A DNA stretch of 64,000 bases from Clavaria fumosa (GCA_951802425.1 OX637804.1:2728001-2792000), one strand, 5' to 3'; counted from the first letter of the stretch, positions 1 through 10,693 are shown. The notes: a model not told the origin generated them from the letters alone. Made by a program: numbers and translations.

Positions 1-163
1 AGGCTTCTTTTCTTATGACTGTAATGGTCCCTTGTCCTTCACAGGTGTAATACTTTCTATCCCTCAAATGAACTGGACTCAATGGTATATTGAGCTAGTA
101 GTTCTATGTAGAGGGATCCACCCCTCTGTACAGTTGTGACACAGTATATATATGTGAGTGGCC
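1..163. other. unassigned AT-rich sequence
   Basis: No open reading frame, repeat or motif that I recognise. It ends where the inverted LTR-B fragment begins. Confidence 0.5.
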
Positions 164-395
164 TGTCAGGACCCATTCATTTTCCCTTACCCAAGCAGAC
201 TCTACTGACACTTATGAACCTCCCAACAGCCTTCTACAACCTTGCGAGCCCCTTTACACACTTCTGGAACCTGCAGTCCCCTTCCAGAAGCCTCTCCGAC
301 CTTCCCTGCTCTTACATGACACTCACAACCACCAGGCTGTACTTGCAATGCCCTTCCCTAACACACCTTATGCATACCTACCACCTGAACCCCAT
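164..395 (-). mobile_element. LTR-B fragment, inverted
   Basis: The stretch starts TGTCAGGACCCATTCATTTT, the reverse complement of the terminus shared by the three longer LTR-B copies at 5054, 13682 and 59521. Similarity to the reverse complement of their last 230 or so bases continues to about 395 and then fades. It is a terminal piece of the same long LTR, in the opposite orientation. Plus and minus are relative to the other copies only, because the transcription direction of family B is not known. Confidence 0.75.
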
Positions 396-1330
396 TGCAC
401 ATCTGTTATGGATCTGGTACTGGGTGCAGTCAGAAATGAGTCACTGAGAATCAGGATGACTCAGACAGGTCCTCAATTCCTTATGCAGTTGGCCTACAGG
501 ACTAGTAGACCCTCCAGTTCCATACCTTCCTGCTAACAGTATTGAAACCAACACTGCTAGCAAGGCATTGTTTTGGGCAGATATTATTATTAGTTAGTAA
601 CCTAAGTCACAACATCCCATGGGCTTAGCCATTGACCCCCATAGTCTGCCTCAACCTGGTATCACTCCACAGGTTGATACTATGGCTCAATGACTGACCA
701 CTCCATAGGTATTGTACGCTTAAGCCAAATCAATGTAGATAGGTCAAAATAGGTCAAAATAGATCAGTAAATATGCAGCTAACCAGAAACGGGAAAAACA
801 AGCTACAGAGTTCATGGGATTCTCCTGGTCTTGTAGACCATTCTACCTCTATAAACCTCCACCTAATTCTCAGTACTTGGCTAGCTATTCACTACTTACT
901 CTGATGAATACACTGGTACATTGTACAGTAGAACAGCTTGTACCCTATACCAAGATATCTGTAACTTGCTCAATACTTACCACGCCGAGGGAGTCGGCAT
1001 AGGGCGGCTCAATCAAAGCCTGGGTACCCTTGGGTACCCAGATCACTTGACCAGACTAAGTCCTTAGTCAGCAATTACTAGATTTAGTTCAACTAGATTT
1101 AGTCCTTAGTTTAACTAAATTTGTCCTTAGCTCCTTGCTGGGCTAGACATAGGCTTAATCCTCTTGGGGGATGGTGTAATCGATAAGTGGGTATGTAATT
1201 ATGCCTGCAACGTGAGGTTCTGTCAGCTATTTATACTCAAATTTGCATATCTACTACATTTGGAAAGATTCAACATAGCTCCTTAACTAGTAATCCTAAC
1301 ATACCATTTAAGGACTCTAAATTAAGGAGA
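396..1330. other. unassigned region, possible LTR or leader of the following Ty3 element
   Basis: No coding region is supportable. It contains short direct repeats (AGGTCAAAAT around 740; TTTAGTCCTTAG around 1080-1130), two hairpin-capable inverted repeats near 981-1041 and a TATA-like stretch near 1230. Its position before a Ty3 gag would fit a decayed LTR and leader, but no second LTR copy is present to define one. Confidence 0.35.
1020..1041. repeat. perfect 22-bp inverted repeat
   Basis: CTGGGTACCC, then TT, then GGGTACCCAG. The arms are perfectly complementary over 10 bp with a 2-bp centre. No function can be assigned. Confidence 0.7.
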
Positions 1331-1620
1331 ATTTGGTAGGCTTACATATCAGGCAGGTGTCACAACCCAACACACCCCACTATGGGCCGCCCGACACACC
1401 CGCACACACCATGACTACTCCCAATGTAATTCCGCCGCCCGACTGCTGTCCCAAATCGACAATCAGCAATACCATGTGTGGGTCGAAATTCCAACATACT
1501 ACGCATGCTTTGCCATTGTTCAGCTGACATCGGGAAACTTGGGAAACAAGTGGAGTCAGTTTAGGACTTGCAGGGTGGTCACCCGACCAACAACCTTCGG
1601 GTCCCCAGACCCCGGCCTCT

Positions 1621-3020
1621 GTGTCCGCTTCGTTAGGGATGATGCTCGGACCAGGTTTGGTTTCCTCAGGGAGCTCCAACCCCTTGGTCCCAGTAACCCT
1701 GTATCCTCCCGCTCCACCCACAATGCCTCCAAGCCCTACTCCACTGCCTCGACCCTCAGTCCCTGCTCTTGTGTTGAGAAATACACTTACACCAGTACTA
1801 CCCCCACTATCCCTACTCACAACTAACTACTCTGGAGTGCTACCAGTGCTTCCTTTTCCGATACCCAGTGTCAACCCACCATCCTCAGCATGAGGGTCAT
1901 GATGTCTGCTGCTGCCAACCCCAAGCCTCCCGCCACAGTTGCTGCCATGACCTTTCGAGATTCCAGGGATTCCGCAAGGAATTCCACTGGCGGTACCTCC
2001 TGTGGTACCCATCGGAAATCCGCCCACCAGTCTGCCATACTACATCTACTACCTGGCACCTGGAGACGACGGCCCCAAACTCAAGGAGCCCGATGTCTTC
2101 ACAGGTAAGGACCCAGCATGGCTAACAATGTTCATCTTGCAGTGCATTACATGGTTTCTGGGGAAGCCACGGAAATTCGCTACTGATCGGGATCATGTTC
2201 TATTCGCCACGTCGTATCTCCGAGATCAAGCGAATACCTGGTGGATGCCATACCTTGTCCAGCAACCGCCCCCCACAATGTTGGACAATTGGGATAACTT
2301 CACCATGGAATTATTTCTGGTATTCAGAAACCCCCCCCCACATATGACTTCGAAGAGCGTGTTGCATAATTTGAAGATGCCCAACAATTCCCGCATCACA
2401 GAATACATCGTCACCTTCAATTCGCACGCACCCTACACTGGATACAATGACACCGTGCTCGCCAAGGCCTTTTACCAGGGGCTCACCAACTGCATCAAAG
2501 ACCAGTTTCAATACACGAGTCGAGAGCAGGAGTTCACTGGACTCTGTCAACAAGCTTTGGCCTTCGAGCAGCAGTACTGGCAATGTGAGGAAGAACAAGG
2601 CCGCTTTCCGACATCTGTCCAATACAGAAAGTGACCCGGCGACTCATCGTGCGGAAATTTGTCAAACCCGATGAAAGACCGCAATGTGAAACCCACCAAC
2701 AACCAATCCTCGAACCGCCCTGCGCCCATTCCAGTAACCAACCCCATCATGACATCCGCTCTGGCCAAACCTGCCTCAACCCCTGTAACGAAGCCGAAGG
2801 AGGGAAAGATGGAGAAATCCACACCTTGCAGACCATTCTCCACCGGGCCGCTGGACTTTGCTTATATTGCATGGGTCAAGGGCATTTCTCAAATACATGC
2901 CTGTTGATCCCCGCTAACTGCAAGTCTGCTGCCCGTGCCACCCTCACATTTACCATGACCGCAGCTGAGCCCTTGGCCAGTGACAAGTTGGGAAATGCTC
3001 CAGCATCTCAAGGCATGTAG
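1621..3020 (+). pseudogene. Ty3 element A: decayed gag with zinc knuckle
   Basis: Structural Gag of a Ty3/gypsy element, broken. A proline-rich N-terminal stretch (1621-1890) and the capsid-like core (2002-2634) lie in the same frame but are separated by several stops. The core carries the retrotransposon Gag signature around FTGKDPAWLTMFILQC and a following NTWW motif. The C-terminal part (2631-3020) lies in another frame and holds one CCHC zinc knuckle, CLYCMGQGHFSNTC (CX2CX4HX4C), which binds RNA in this family. The protease and polymerase follow directly, as expected for gag-protease-RT order. Assignment to Ty3 Gag is secure in the core and knuckle, less so in the proline-rich part. Confidence 0.8.
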
Positions 3021-3028
3021 GGAGATTC

Positions 3029-5053
3029 TTGAGTTGCGATATTGCCATAGATACCAATACTGATACCTGTACCATGGATGAACTCCCCTTATACACGGTT
3101 CTGTCATCTATTTCTTCTGCTGCCTTTTTGATTTCCGTTGTTATTCTGCAAATTAGCAATACCCCTGTACCCACACTTGTAGATTGTGGAGCTACCGAAT
3201 GTTTCATTTTGCCCGACTTTACACCTTTGAAATTCCATTCAACACTAACCCACCCTATACAACTTAGGCTATTTGACGGGTCCATCGCAGGACTGATCAC
3301 CCAAGTGACCGACCAACAATTCTGCTTTGAGGACAGCACAATGCACACTGAACATTTCTATGTTACCCAACTCCATTCGGATGTGAAGGTCATACTCGGA
3401 CTGTCATGGCTTTGGAAACACAACCCAGACATCGATTGACCAACCCTCTCGATACAATTCCGCAATTCCGATACCTGACCACTGATGATGAAGCCCTTGC
3501 CCACTGTGGCCACCGATGCAGCAAGGCCTGCAGGGTCTCATGACCCAACCACTGATGAACTCAGGGTCCTGAAGGAGCTCGCTCCTAAGGACTGGTCAAC
3601 ACTGAGCCCAGGACTACCCACGGGGACCACTGGAAATCCACTGTCAGAGTTGAACCCCACCGCGCCTGATAGCAATTCTGCTATGTCGGGAACTTTGAAC
3701 TCCACCACATGGGACTGGGCAAACCTACCCAAGGAGCCTTTGCCACCTTTTCCCACTGTTGTTGCTGCTGATAAAACTTTACCCAACATGAATTTACACA
3801 GAACAGGGTCACAGGAAAATTCTGCTGCCCTGTTGCCCAAACCAGCACCTATCGAAATTCGAATTTTGGATCCCACCCACTTCACCAACCATCTAGTGGG
3901 TGAGGATATAATTCTGCATGCTGTTTATCATTTTTTCCCTGCACCTGAAGACTCGCTCCAAGCTAATGCTGCACTAATCAATTCTGAACCCCCAGAAGCA
4001 AGGGCAAACCTACCACCTCAATACGCAGACTTTACCAATGTCTTCTCCAAGGAAGAGGCCCGCACCCTTCCACCCCACCGAACTTACGATCATGCGATAC
4101 AACTTGAACCAGACACCAAAGCCCCTTGGGGTCTGCTGTATAACATGTCTGAGCTGGAATTAAAGGTTTTGCATGACTATATTGATGACATGCTCCAGAA
4201 GGGATTTATCCACCCTTCTGAATCCCCCACGGGAGCCCCCGTTGTATTTGCAAAAAAGAAGGACAGTTCACTCTGTCTTTGTGTTGACTACCGAGGTTTA
4301 AACAGGGTGATGATCAAAAACCGCTACCCAATCCCACTAATAAACAATATGCTCGACTGCTTATGGGGTGCATGGATCTACTCAAAAATCAACCTCCATG
4401 CCGGATACAACAACATCCGCATCAAGGACAGTGACAAGTGGAAAACTGCCTTCCGCACCCAATACAGTGCCTTTGAGTACTTGGTGATGCCATTTGGGCT
4501 AACCAATGCTCTGGCAATGTTCCAGCGGTTCATGAACGACATCTTCGCCAACATGGTCAACTCCTTCGTGGTTGTCTATCTTGATGATATTTTAATTTAT
4601 TCCGACAACACGATGGTGCATGAGGGTCACATCTGCTGCGTTCTACAGCGGCTCCACGACAATCAACTTCATGCAAACCCAATGAAATCGAGTTTCCACC
4701 TTGATTCCATGGAATATTTGGGTTTTATTGTTTCTCCTAGTGGAATTTCTATGGACTCAACAAAAATTGATGCCATCTTAAACTGGCCATCGCCTACTAA
4801 TGTTAAAGAAACACAGTCCTTCTTAGGTTTCATGAATTTCTACCAACGATTCATCCATGGCTACTTGAGAATAACCCGACCATTCAATAACCTCATGCAG
4901 AAAGGGCTCTGCTTTGACTGGACAACGGATTGCCAAGCGGCATTTGACCACTTGAAGTCGGTATGTACATCTGCTCTGGTCCTTGCACATTACGACTCAG
5001 AAAACCCCACTGTCATAGAGACGGACAGGTTGGAATACGCCATAGCAGCAATT
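3029..5053 (+). pseudogene. Ty3 element A: decayed pol (protease, reverse transcriptase, start of RNase H)
   Basis: Protease: LVDCGATECFI is the DSG/DTG active site with the middle residue changed to Cys, and LGLSWLWKHNPDID is the family's C-terminal motif. The conserved Trp codon after it is TGA (3437-3439). The next open frame, 3485-5059, is in the same phase and carries the reverse transcriptase: VFAKKKDSSLCLCVDYRGLN, then VMPFGLTNA, then the catalytic YLDD at about residues 365-368, then FLGFMNFYQRF. The RNase H start reads IETDRLEYA, where ETDASxYA is usual, so the DAS motif is partly lost. At 5054 the gene is cut by LTR-B copy 1. The rest of RNase H and integrase are absent, so the element is dead. 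Confidence 0.9.
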
Positions 5054-6542
5054 TGTTAGGGCCTGTCTCGTCTCAATAGTAGTGCCAGAGATTGACTTGT
5101 TGGTGACCTATGCTGGAAACTCGCTAAGACCAATCAACTGTTGAGCACAGTCGAGAATGCTCAGTCCCGGAAGGTCGCAAAGACATCTGAGAAGATGTAA
5201 GAGCGAAGGAAGACAAGTATAGAAAGAGAAGACATTGTTTGGAAAGTCACGAAGTTGGTAGATGAAGTGTAAAGTAGGAAATTGACGAGGAGAGAAATGA
5301 GTAATGCTGAAAGGGTTGCGAAGTCGACCGACGAAGCATGAAGAAAGGAATAGACAAGGTGGGAGAAACTGATAATGCTGAGAAGGTCGAGAGATCGACC
5401 GACGAGGCGTAAGAGAGGAAAAGACGAGGTGAAGGAAAAAGGACAATGCTAGGAGGGTCACGGGTAGTCGTGACGAGGTTAGGAAGTGTGTCGGTGAAGG
5501 CAATAACTTTGCCAACCGACGGGAGAACCTGTAGGGTTCAAAAGATCAGTACCAAGATGAAATGAAGAGAATACTTAGGCGCGTGAGTTTATACGAGCAC
5601 AGAGGATGAATCAGAGTGAAGCAGGAGTGTCTTGGCAATATTGAGGTCACCAAGTGAGACAAGACCTATCAATCGTGGTGGTTCCAAGCTCAAAGGGCAT
5701 AATAGCCTCAAGCTTAAACCAATGTGCATCAATATCAAGTCTAGAGTACCATAAGTACATGCAAGACCTTATATACATACGTACAGAGAGTATAATAGAA
5801 AAGGAAAAGTACAGAAGTTGCCAGGTGATGAGACTATAGTAGTACGGGGTATGTTTAGTCATAAAGTGACTAGGCGCATGCTCTACTAAGGTCACGAGGG
5901 GTTAGGTATGCATAGGTAAGGTCGCGAAGATGACCTGTCATGGGTCGCGACCTAGTTAAATAAGTATATATGTTGCTGTAACTACGGAGGGATTCTCGGA
6001 TCATAAGTAACATAGTTATAGGCGACTGAGAAGAAGAAGGGATGCATATTTGAAGTAATAATAAAGCTGACCATTGGTGGCGCATTTGAGTGTTAAGGTT
6101 GCGAGGTCATAAGAGTGGTCACATGGGTGACGTTAGTGACACAGGTGACGCAGGTGACTTTGGGTGGGAAGTCACATGGGTAATGCATGTAACGCAGGTA
6201 ATGGCCATAACGCTGTTATCGTATTGGCGCTGGTGGTAGCGCCAGGGGTGCTGTGCCAAGTCATGTGCTGGTGGAAGTAGACATGCAACGACATGTTGTG
6301 CATAAGATTAGTGGGTCCGGGCGGAGTATACATGTAGAGTGAAGTAGTAGGAAGTGTCGCGAGTACAGCATGGTGGTCGCGAGTGTCATGTGAGTGCGGG
6401 GGAGGTTGGAGAGGCTTCCGGAAGGAGACAGCGGGTTCTGGAAGTATGTAGAAGGGCTCGTGAGGTTGTAGAGGGTCGTCGGGAGGCTTGTAGATGTTGG
6501 TAGAGTCAGCTTGGTTAGAGGAAAAATGAATGGGTCCTGACA
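5054..6542 (+). mobile_element. LTR-B copy 1 (1489 bp), no target duplication
   Basis: Starts TGTTAGGGCCTGTC and ends GGGTCCTGACA, the termini of two other copies (13682-15226 and 59521-60962) that do have 5-bp target duplications. It is richest in CpG of the three, so probably the youngest. Unlike them it is flanked by CAATT on the left and TTACC on the right, which do not match, and RNase H does not resume on its right. It is either one LTR left by recombination between two insertions or one end of a partly deleted element. No family-B internal region is recognisable. Confidence 0.85.
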
Positions 6543-6658
6543 TTACCCCCCCTTCAAGCCTCAAGCCCTGCAAGAGTGGAGGTCACGTGATGATTAGTCA
6601 GTGCGATGTTTGTTGATCAAGTCACGACACCCAAAAAATTTCTCTAAGTCCAACCACC

Positions 6659-8263
6659 ATGGTGTCCTCTTTCATCAAACAGCACGAGCCTGAAACCGGC
6701 AAGAACCAAAATGAGGTTGCATGCGAAATGCAGATTTACAATGCAATGGAGCCTGGGATCGACTTGGGGATCCTAGAAGACACGCTGGCCCATCAAAAGG
6801 CCGAACAGGCGCAATGTGTGCATTCTCGAGAAGAAGTCGCGAGGCACAAAAGGAGGAGCAAGGTTGCGAGTCCCAACAAGGCAAGGGATGTCGTCGTAGG
6901 CCCTAGTGGGTCAATGGAGAACGTTACAGGCGGGACTGACCCCTCTCCCGTAGACTTCTTGAAATTATGGAAGAAAATCAGGTCAGCAAAAGAGAACAAG
7001 GACTGGAATGAGGTAGAGTGTGAGGTGCGTAGTAATAATTCTCATTCCAATTCCTCTCTAATGGTTGTGTTACAGGATTGTGACAATTGCGTTGCGAAGA
7101 GCCGGCAGTGCGAGTGCAGTGCTGCCAGTAGATGTCGTCAGTGCGTGGAGGACCACGGAAAATGTTCGTGGGTCCAAGATTTTCGTTGGTGGCACATCAA
7201 GGCTCAGCTTGGGTGGGATGACATGCAGGTGGACGAGGTGTTGAAGCGCATTGACGGACCGGAAACGGTGGGCATGGGGGCGCCCAAGGTTGCAAGCCGA
7301 GTGGGGAGAAAACTTCCCACCCTATCGATTCCAGAGACCCTGACACGAACAGGGCACGGAAAACGAGTGAGGGTAAGGTTGTGGTCGCCGATGCCGGGTC
7401 CTTCAATGTCGGGGAGGTGAGTTGCGGACGTACCAGAAACAGAGACGGAGGCAGAGGAAGACACGCCGGTGCGTCTAACAAATGTCGTGAAAGTTTGTGC
7501 GGAGAAGGCATGGATTCTGACAATCCCGGGAGAGAAGGGGCGGTTGCTTCGGAAGGTGATGGACTGTGAGGAAGAAGTCAAGATCCTTCAAGGGTGGTTG
7601 GACGTAAGGGCGACGAAGGAGCACTGGTTGGAAGGAAGGCTGAAGAAGAGTGAGGAGGAGGTGAAGAGATTGAAGCAGGTCACGACGATGGCACGGATGA
7701 AGGCGGTGACCTCTTCACAAGAGTCCGGAACAAGGGAGGAGATGGAGAGGGAACTCGCGACGTTGAGGCAGCAGGTCGCGGAACCCTCGAGGAAGATGTT
7801 GTGGGTGGAAAGGTCCAACAGGGAGGGAGAGTTAGAGGGAGAGTTGGTGGTGGTAAAACACAAGTTGGAGGAGGCGCGGAAAAGCGCAAAAGGTGAGTTT
7901 TAGTGTTTCTTTACTGATTCACGGTTTTACTGAACTCACGGGTTCATAGGGAAAGGCAAGGAGTGCGGGAGAAATCATCGAAGGTGCCCACATCCAAAAT
8001 TGTGGATGCGGAAGTCACAGAATTGACAGTGCAGGCGGAGGGGGCGGAGAGGGAGTTTGAGGCACTCCACGGGGAGTGGGAAGGTAAGTAATCATTTGGT
8101 TTTACTGCATTACAAATTGATTTCCTTTGTTTACTCAGACCAGGAAACCAAGTTGAGAGAGGCACGCCGTGAGGTGAAGGAATTGGAGAAGGAAAAGGAG
8201 GGTAAGTCAATGATCACAAGTGTGGAATGAATTAATTTCGCGTTTCATAGGGTTAATTGTGAC
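6659..8263 (+). pseudogene. Zn2Cys6-type cysteine cluster plus coiled-coil gene, broken
   Basis: Opens at ATG 6659 (context ACCACCATGG). Cysteines at about residues 141-169 are spaced CX2CX6CX7CX2CX6C, which fits the fungal Zn2Cys6 binuclear cluster; the DNA-binding role is inferred from spacing only. After about residue 270 the protein is Glu/Lys/Arg-rich and predicted coiled coil (7530-7890), continuing in exons 7950-8083 and 8139-8201. Four introns are visible: 7025-7075 (51 bp, in frame, CTAAT branch-like site), 7893-7949, 8084-8138 and 8202-8250. Odd points: an in-frame TGA at 7418-7420 (AGG TGA GTT, possibly a decayed CGA), a one-base frame mismatch between exon 2 and the coiled-coil frame of exon 3, and truncation at 8264 by repeat DNA. 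It stands right after LTR-B copy 1; similar genes are often multi-copy near transposons in mushrooms. Confidence 0.6.
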
Positions 8264-8624
8264 TAACAGCATAGTCCTTGTGCAGATGGAGTATCTGCGC
8301 TTTCTTTCACTGCAAGCTAACCACTCAAGCTAGTCTTTTGAAATTTTGTGTGCCTATATCTACCCCTCTAATCCTCAATCTCCATGGTTTACATTTTCCC
8401 AAAACCTATTTCGCAATGCATGCCAGAGCTGCTGACCAAACCAGTCAAAATTCTCCCATTTATCAAAACCAACCATAGGATTCCAAAACAAATGGAATTC
8501 TATACTGGGCCATCCCATACCTATCATATTCCATCCCTCTCTCTCCCCTCCCATCACCCACAAAGCAACAATTCCAGCATACAGTCAGAATCCAGTTCTC
8601 ACAGTCCTCACACAGTTTGTACTT
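8264..8624 (+). repeat. single partial copy of the 651-bp satellite unit
   Basis: Begins TAACAGCATAGTCCTTGTGC and matches the first 361 bases of the unit tandemly repeated from 19251. About ten differences are visible, for example GGAGTATCTG for GGAGCATCTG and TTTCGCAATG for TTTCCCAATG. The remaining 290 bases of the array unit are absent here. It is followed by the same tail sequence that follows the array at 51662. Confidence 0.95.
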
Positions 8625-9262
8625 AGTGGCACCCTGACAAGGACCCCACATGAAATATTCCCAAATAAAAAAATCCCCCCTTTTAGTTCTCACTATGTCT
8701 TTGATGATGTTTACTCTCATTTGGTGCTTTCCCTCAAAACTTTTTTTTCACCCCAAAAATTCATTTAGGGTTCCTGGGGGTCTTCCAGCAAAAATTGAAA
8801 TATAGTAGCTGTGAAGTAGTTATTAGTGCCATTTAGAAGAACATATGCAGCTGACTGATGGCTGCATATATGTTGATGTTGTCACATCATGAAGTGGGTC
8901 ACATGGTGATGCTTGTGACCATGAGTAATGCTAGTAATGTGAATAAGACTAATGTATCTATGTGGCATGTCATGTGCCAGATGAAGGGATTGTGCCATGG
9001 TACATCATATATAATATCATACATAATATTGGAGGCTGCTGGTGTGCCATTATTGTTGTTAGCTGCTGGTGCATCATCATCATCAGCTGCTGCTGCTGTC
9101 ATCAGTCATTGTTGTTGGCTGCTGGTGCATTGTTGTTGTCATTGTTGGCTTCTAGTGTGCCATTGTTGGCTTCTAGTGTGTCATTGTCATTGGTCATCAT
9201 CATTGGCTGCTGGTGTGTCATTGTCATCATCAGCCACTGCTGCCATCATTAGTCATCATTGG
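8625..9262 (+). repeat. satellite-flanking tail with diverged LTR-B-like part and CTG/TTG microsatellite
   Basis: Bases 8625 to about 9100 match 51662-52114, beginning GTGGCACCC(T/C)GACAAGGACC. Within it, about 8840-9010 resembles the later part of LTR-B (CATGA.GTGGGTCACATGG, GTGCCAGATGAAG), so the tail may derive from a distant relative of that LTR. About 9040-9250 is an imperfect trinucleotide tract (GCTGCTG, TTGTTG, ATCATC). No coding region is credible. Confidence 0.75.
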
Positions 9263-9333
9263 TGTTAAGGCCTGTCCTGTCTCATAAATAACACTGAAGG
9301 TTGATTTGATGGTGACCAGTCCTGTAAACTCAC
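9263..9333 (+). mobile_element. LTR-B fragment interrupted by the Gag-only element
   Basis: Starts TGTTAAGGCCTGTCCTGTCT and follows the first 70 or so bases of LTR-B. It resumes after the inserted element at 10675-10693 (TAAGACTAATCAACTGTTG) and then ends. CTCAC at 9329-9333 is the target duplication of that insertion. Confidence 0.85.
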
Positions 9334-9506
9334 TGTTGGAATTCCGGTTGTTGGTGAGTCCAGATATGATGAGACGACGCTCGAGATTAGCAGGGAACCT
9401 GGTATAAACACAAGGGAATCCAATCTACTGCCCTAGGCCTGTATAGCTACATTAAAAGTCTGACTAGGCTACGTGCAGCGAGGGGTGTTTTCACCCAAAT
9501 CCAATA
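9334..9506 (-). repeat. 3' LTR of the Gag-only element
   Basis: 173 bp, from TGTTGGAATTC to AAATCCAATA on the plus strand. It pairs with 10497-10669. Confidence 0.92.
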
Positions 9507-9538
9507 CTCCCCCATGAATGCATCCCCGAGCCATCTGA

Positions 9539-10414
9539 TTAAAATGTGTAAGGTCCGCCATGTGTAGCCAACATCGCCTGCAGGCCGTCATCACCTTTCA
9601 ACTTCCCCTTCGCACCTCCCCCACGCTTGTAGCAGGCCTTCGTAAGGTGTCCCTCCGACCCACATTTATTGCATTCAACATCATTTGGAACATCGCATTC
9701 TGACCTTAGGTGGTCTGCCTCGCCACACTGCCAGCATTTGCGTGTTTTCAGCGGATTCCGGGGGGGGACGACGGCCGCTAGCGCCGTGTTTGCAGGCATG
9801 GCCCCTCCGATCGCATGGCACGCCTCCTCGTTCAGAATGCAGGTGACGACATGCTCGACATCGAGCTCTTTCCCTGCAGTAGCGTCTATTGAAGCCACGA
9901 AGTAGTCGTATTCCGTCCCGAGCCCCATAGTTAGCACCACAATGAGATCTTCGCTTGTGACAGACCCTCCCGAATCCTCTAAATCGAATGCCATGCTTTT
10001 GACGCGACTGGTCCATGCAGTTATCGACTCCTTGGGCTCTTTGGCCACCATTAAAAACTTCTGCCATTTTGCAAGATGCATTGCCAACCCGCGACTGCGA
10101 TGGGTCGTTGCGAGGCTGCCCCAGATTGCCATCGGATCCCGCTCGCGCATGTGTACCAGCTGCGACGTCTCGACTCGTGCTATCATCCTTGCCCTTGCCT
10201 CCCCCATCTTCTTCGCAGTTCTCTTTGCAACCACCCTAGCCTTCTTGACTACAGTCTGCTTGATGGACTTCCCTTCGTCATCTACCTCCATAATGACCTG
10301 GTCCCATAGCCCCCTTTCAATCAGCTCAGCCTCCATGTGCAATGACCATTTGACATAATTGGAGTCATTGAGCAGTGGGAACCGGTGGTGATGGTTTTCG
10401 TTGTTGGGCATCAT
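9539..10414 (-). CDS. Copia-type Gag polyprotein, 291 aa
   Basis: Nucleocapsid and capsid protein of a Ty1/Copia-class element, expected to form virus-like particles and package element RNA. It opens with two Met codons (MMPNNENHHHRFPLLNDSNY). The motif around NYVKWSLHMEAELIERGLWD is the usual Copia Gag N-terminus. The middle part (HLAKWQKFLMV through TMGLGTEYDYFVASIDA) fits the UBN2/Gag-polypeptide family. Two CCHC zinc knuckles, both CX2CX4HX4C, lie at about residues 227-240 (CWQCGEADHLRSEC) and 248-261 (CNKCGSEGHLTKAC). The frame is intact, ends 33 bases before the 3' LTR and is not followed by any pol sequence. An intact frame in an element whose LTRs have diverged suggests selection or recent mobility. 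Confidence 0.9.
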   Translation of the reverse strand: MMPNNENHHHRFPLLNDSNYVKWSLHMEAELIERGLWDQVIMEVDDEGKSIKQTVVKKARVVAKRTAKKMGEARARMIARVETSQLVHMRERDPMAIWGSLATTHRSRGLAMHLAKWQKFLMVAKEPKESITAWTSRVKSMAFDLEDSGGSVTSEDLIVVLTMGLGTEYDYFVASIDATAGKELDVEHVVTCILNEEACHAIGGAMPANTALAAVVPPRNPLKTRKCWQCGEADHLRSECDVPNDVECNKCGSEGHLTKACYKRGGGAKGKLKGDDGLQAMLATHGGPYTF

Positions 10415-10496
10415 GTGAGTGTAGAAAGAATGTAATCCGTGCTCAGCACGATGAATCCGACCAGTAAGGACTGTGGTGGGTTATGCTGGGTGTTTA

Positions 10497-10669
10497 TGTT
10501 GGAATTCAAGTCATCGGTGAGTCCAGATATGATGAGACGACCCTCGAGATTAGCAGGGAACCCGGTATAAACACCAGGGAATCCAATCTACTGCCCTAGG
10601 CCTGTATAGCTACATTAAAAGTCTGACTAGGCTATGTGCGGCAAGGGGTGTTTTCACCCAAATCCAATA
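10497..10669 (-). repeat. 5' LTR of the Gag-only element
   Basis: 173 bp, with the same termini as 9334-9506. It is followed by CTCAC, the right-hand target duplication. Confidence 0.92.
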
Positions 10670-10693
10670 CTCACTAAGACTAATCAACTGTTG

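Larger units (their letters stand above)
9334..10669 (-). mobile_element. short LTR retrotransposon carrying only a Copia-type gag (TR-GAG-like)
   Basis: A complete non-autonomous element of 1336 bp. It has 173-bp LTRs at both ends, one gag frame, and perfect CTCAC target duplications at 9329-9333 and 10670-10674. On the coding strand the LTR begins TATTGG and ends CCAACA. A polypurine stretch (CATGGGGGAG) abuts the 3' LTR. No protease, integrase, reverse transcriptase or RNase H is encoded, so it must borrow pol from another element. I do not recognise a tRNA-Met-type primer site after the 5' LTR. The LTRs differ at about 11 positions, so the insertion is not brand new. Confidence 0.9.

Noticed and set aside
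23..35. A 13-base match (AATGGTCCCTTGT) between the window start and the 651-bp unit
   Set aside because: The match does not extend on either side and may be chance.
7412..7431. A 20-bp intron (GTGAGT...CCAG) to remove the in-frame TGA at 7418
   Set aside because: Too short for splicing, and it would destroy the coiled-coil frame downstream. A decayed codon is simpler.
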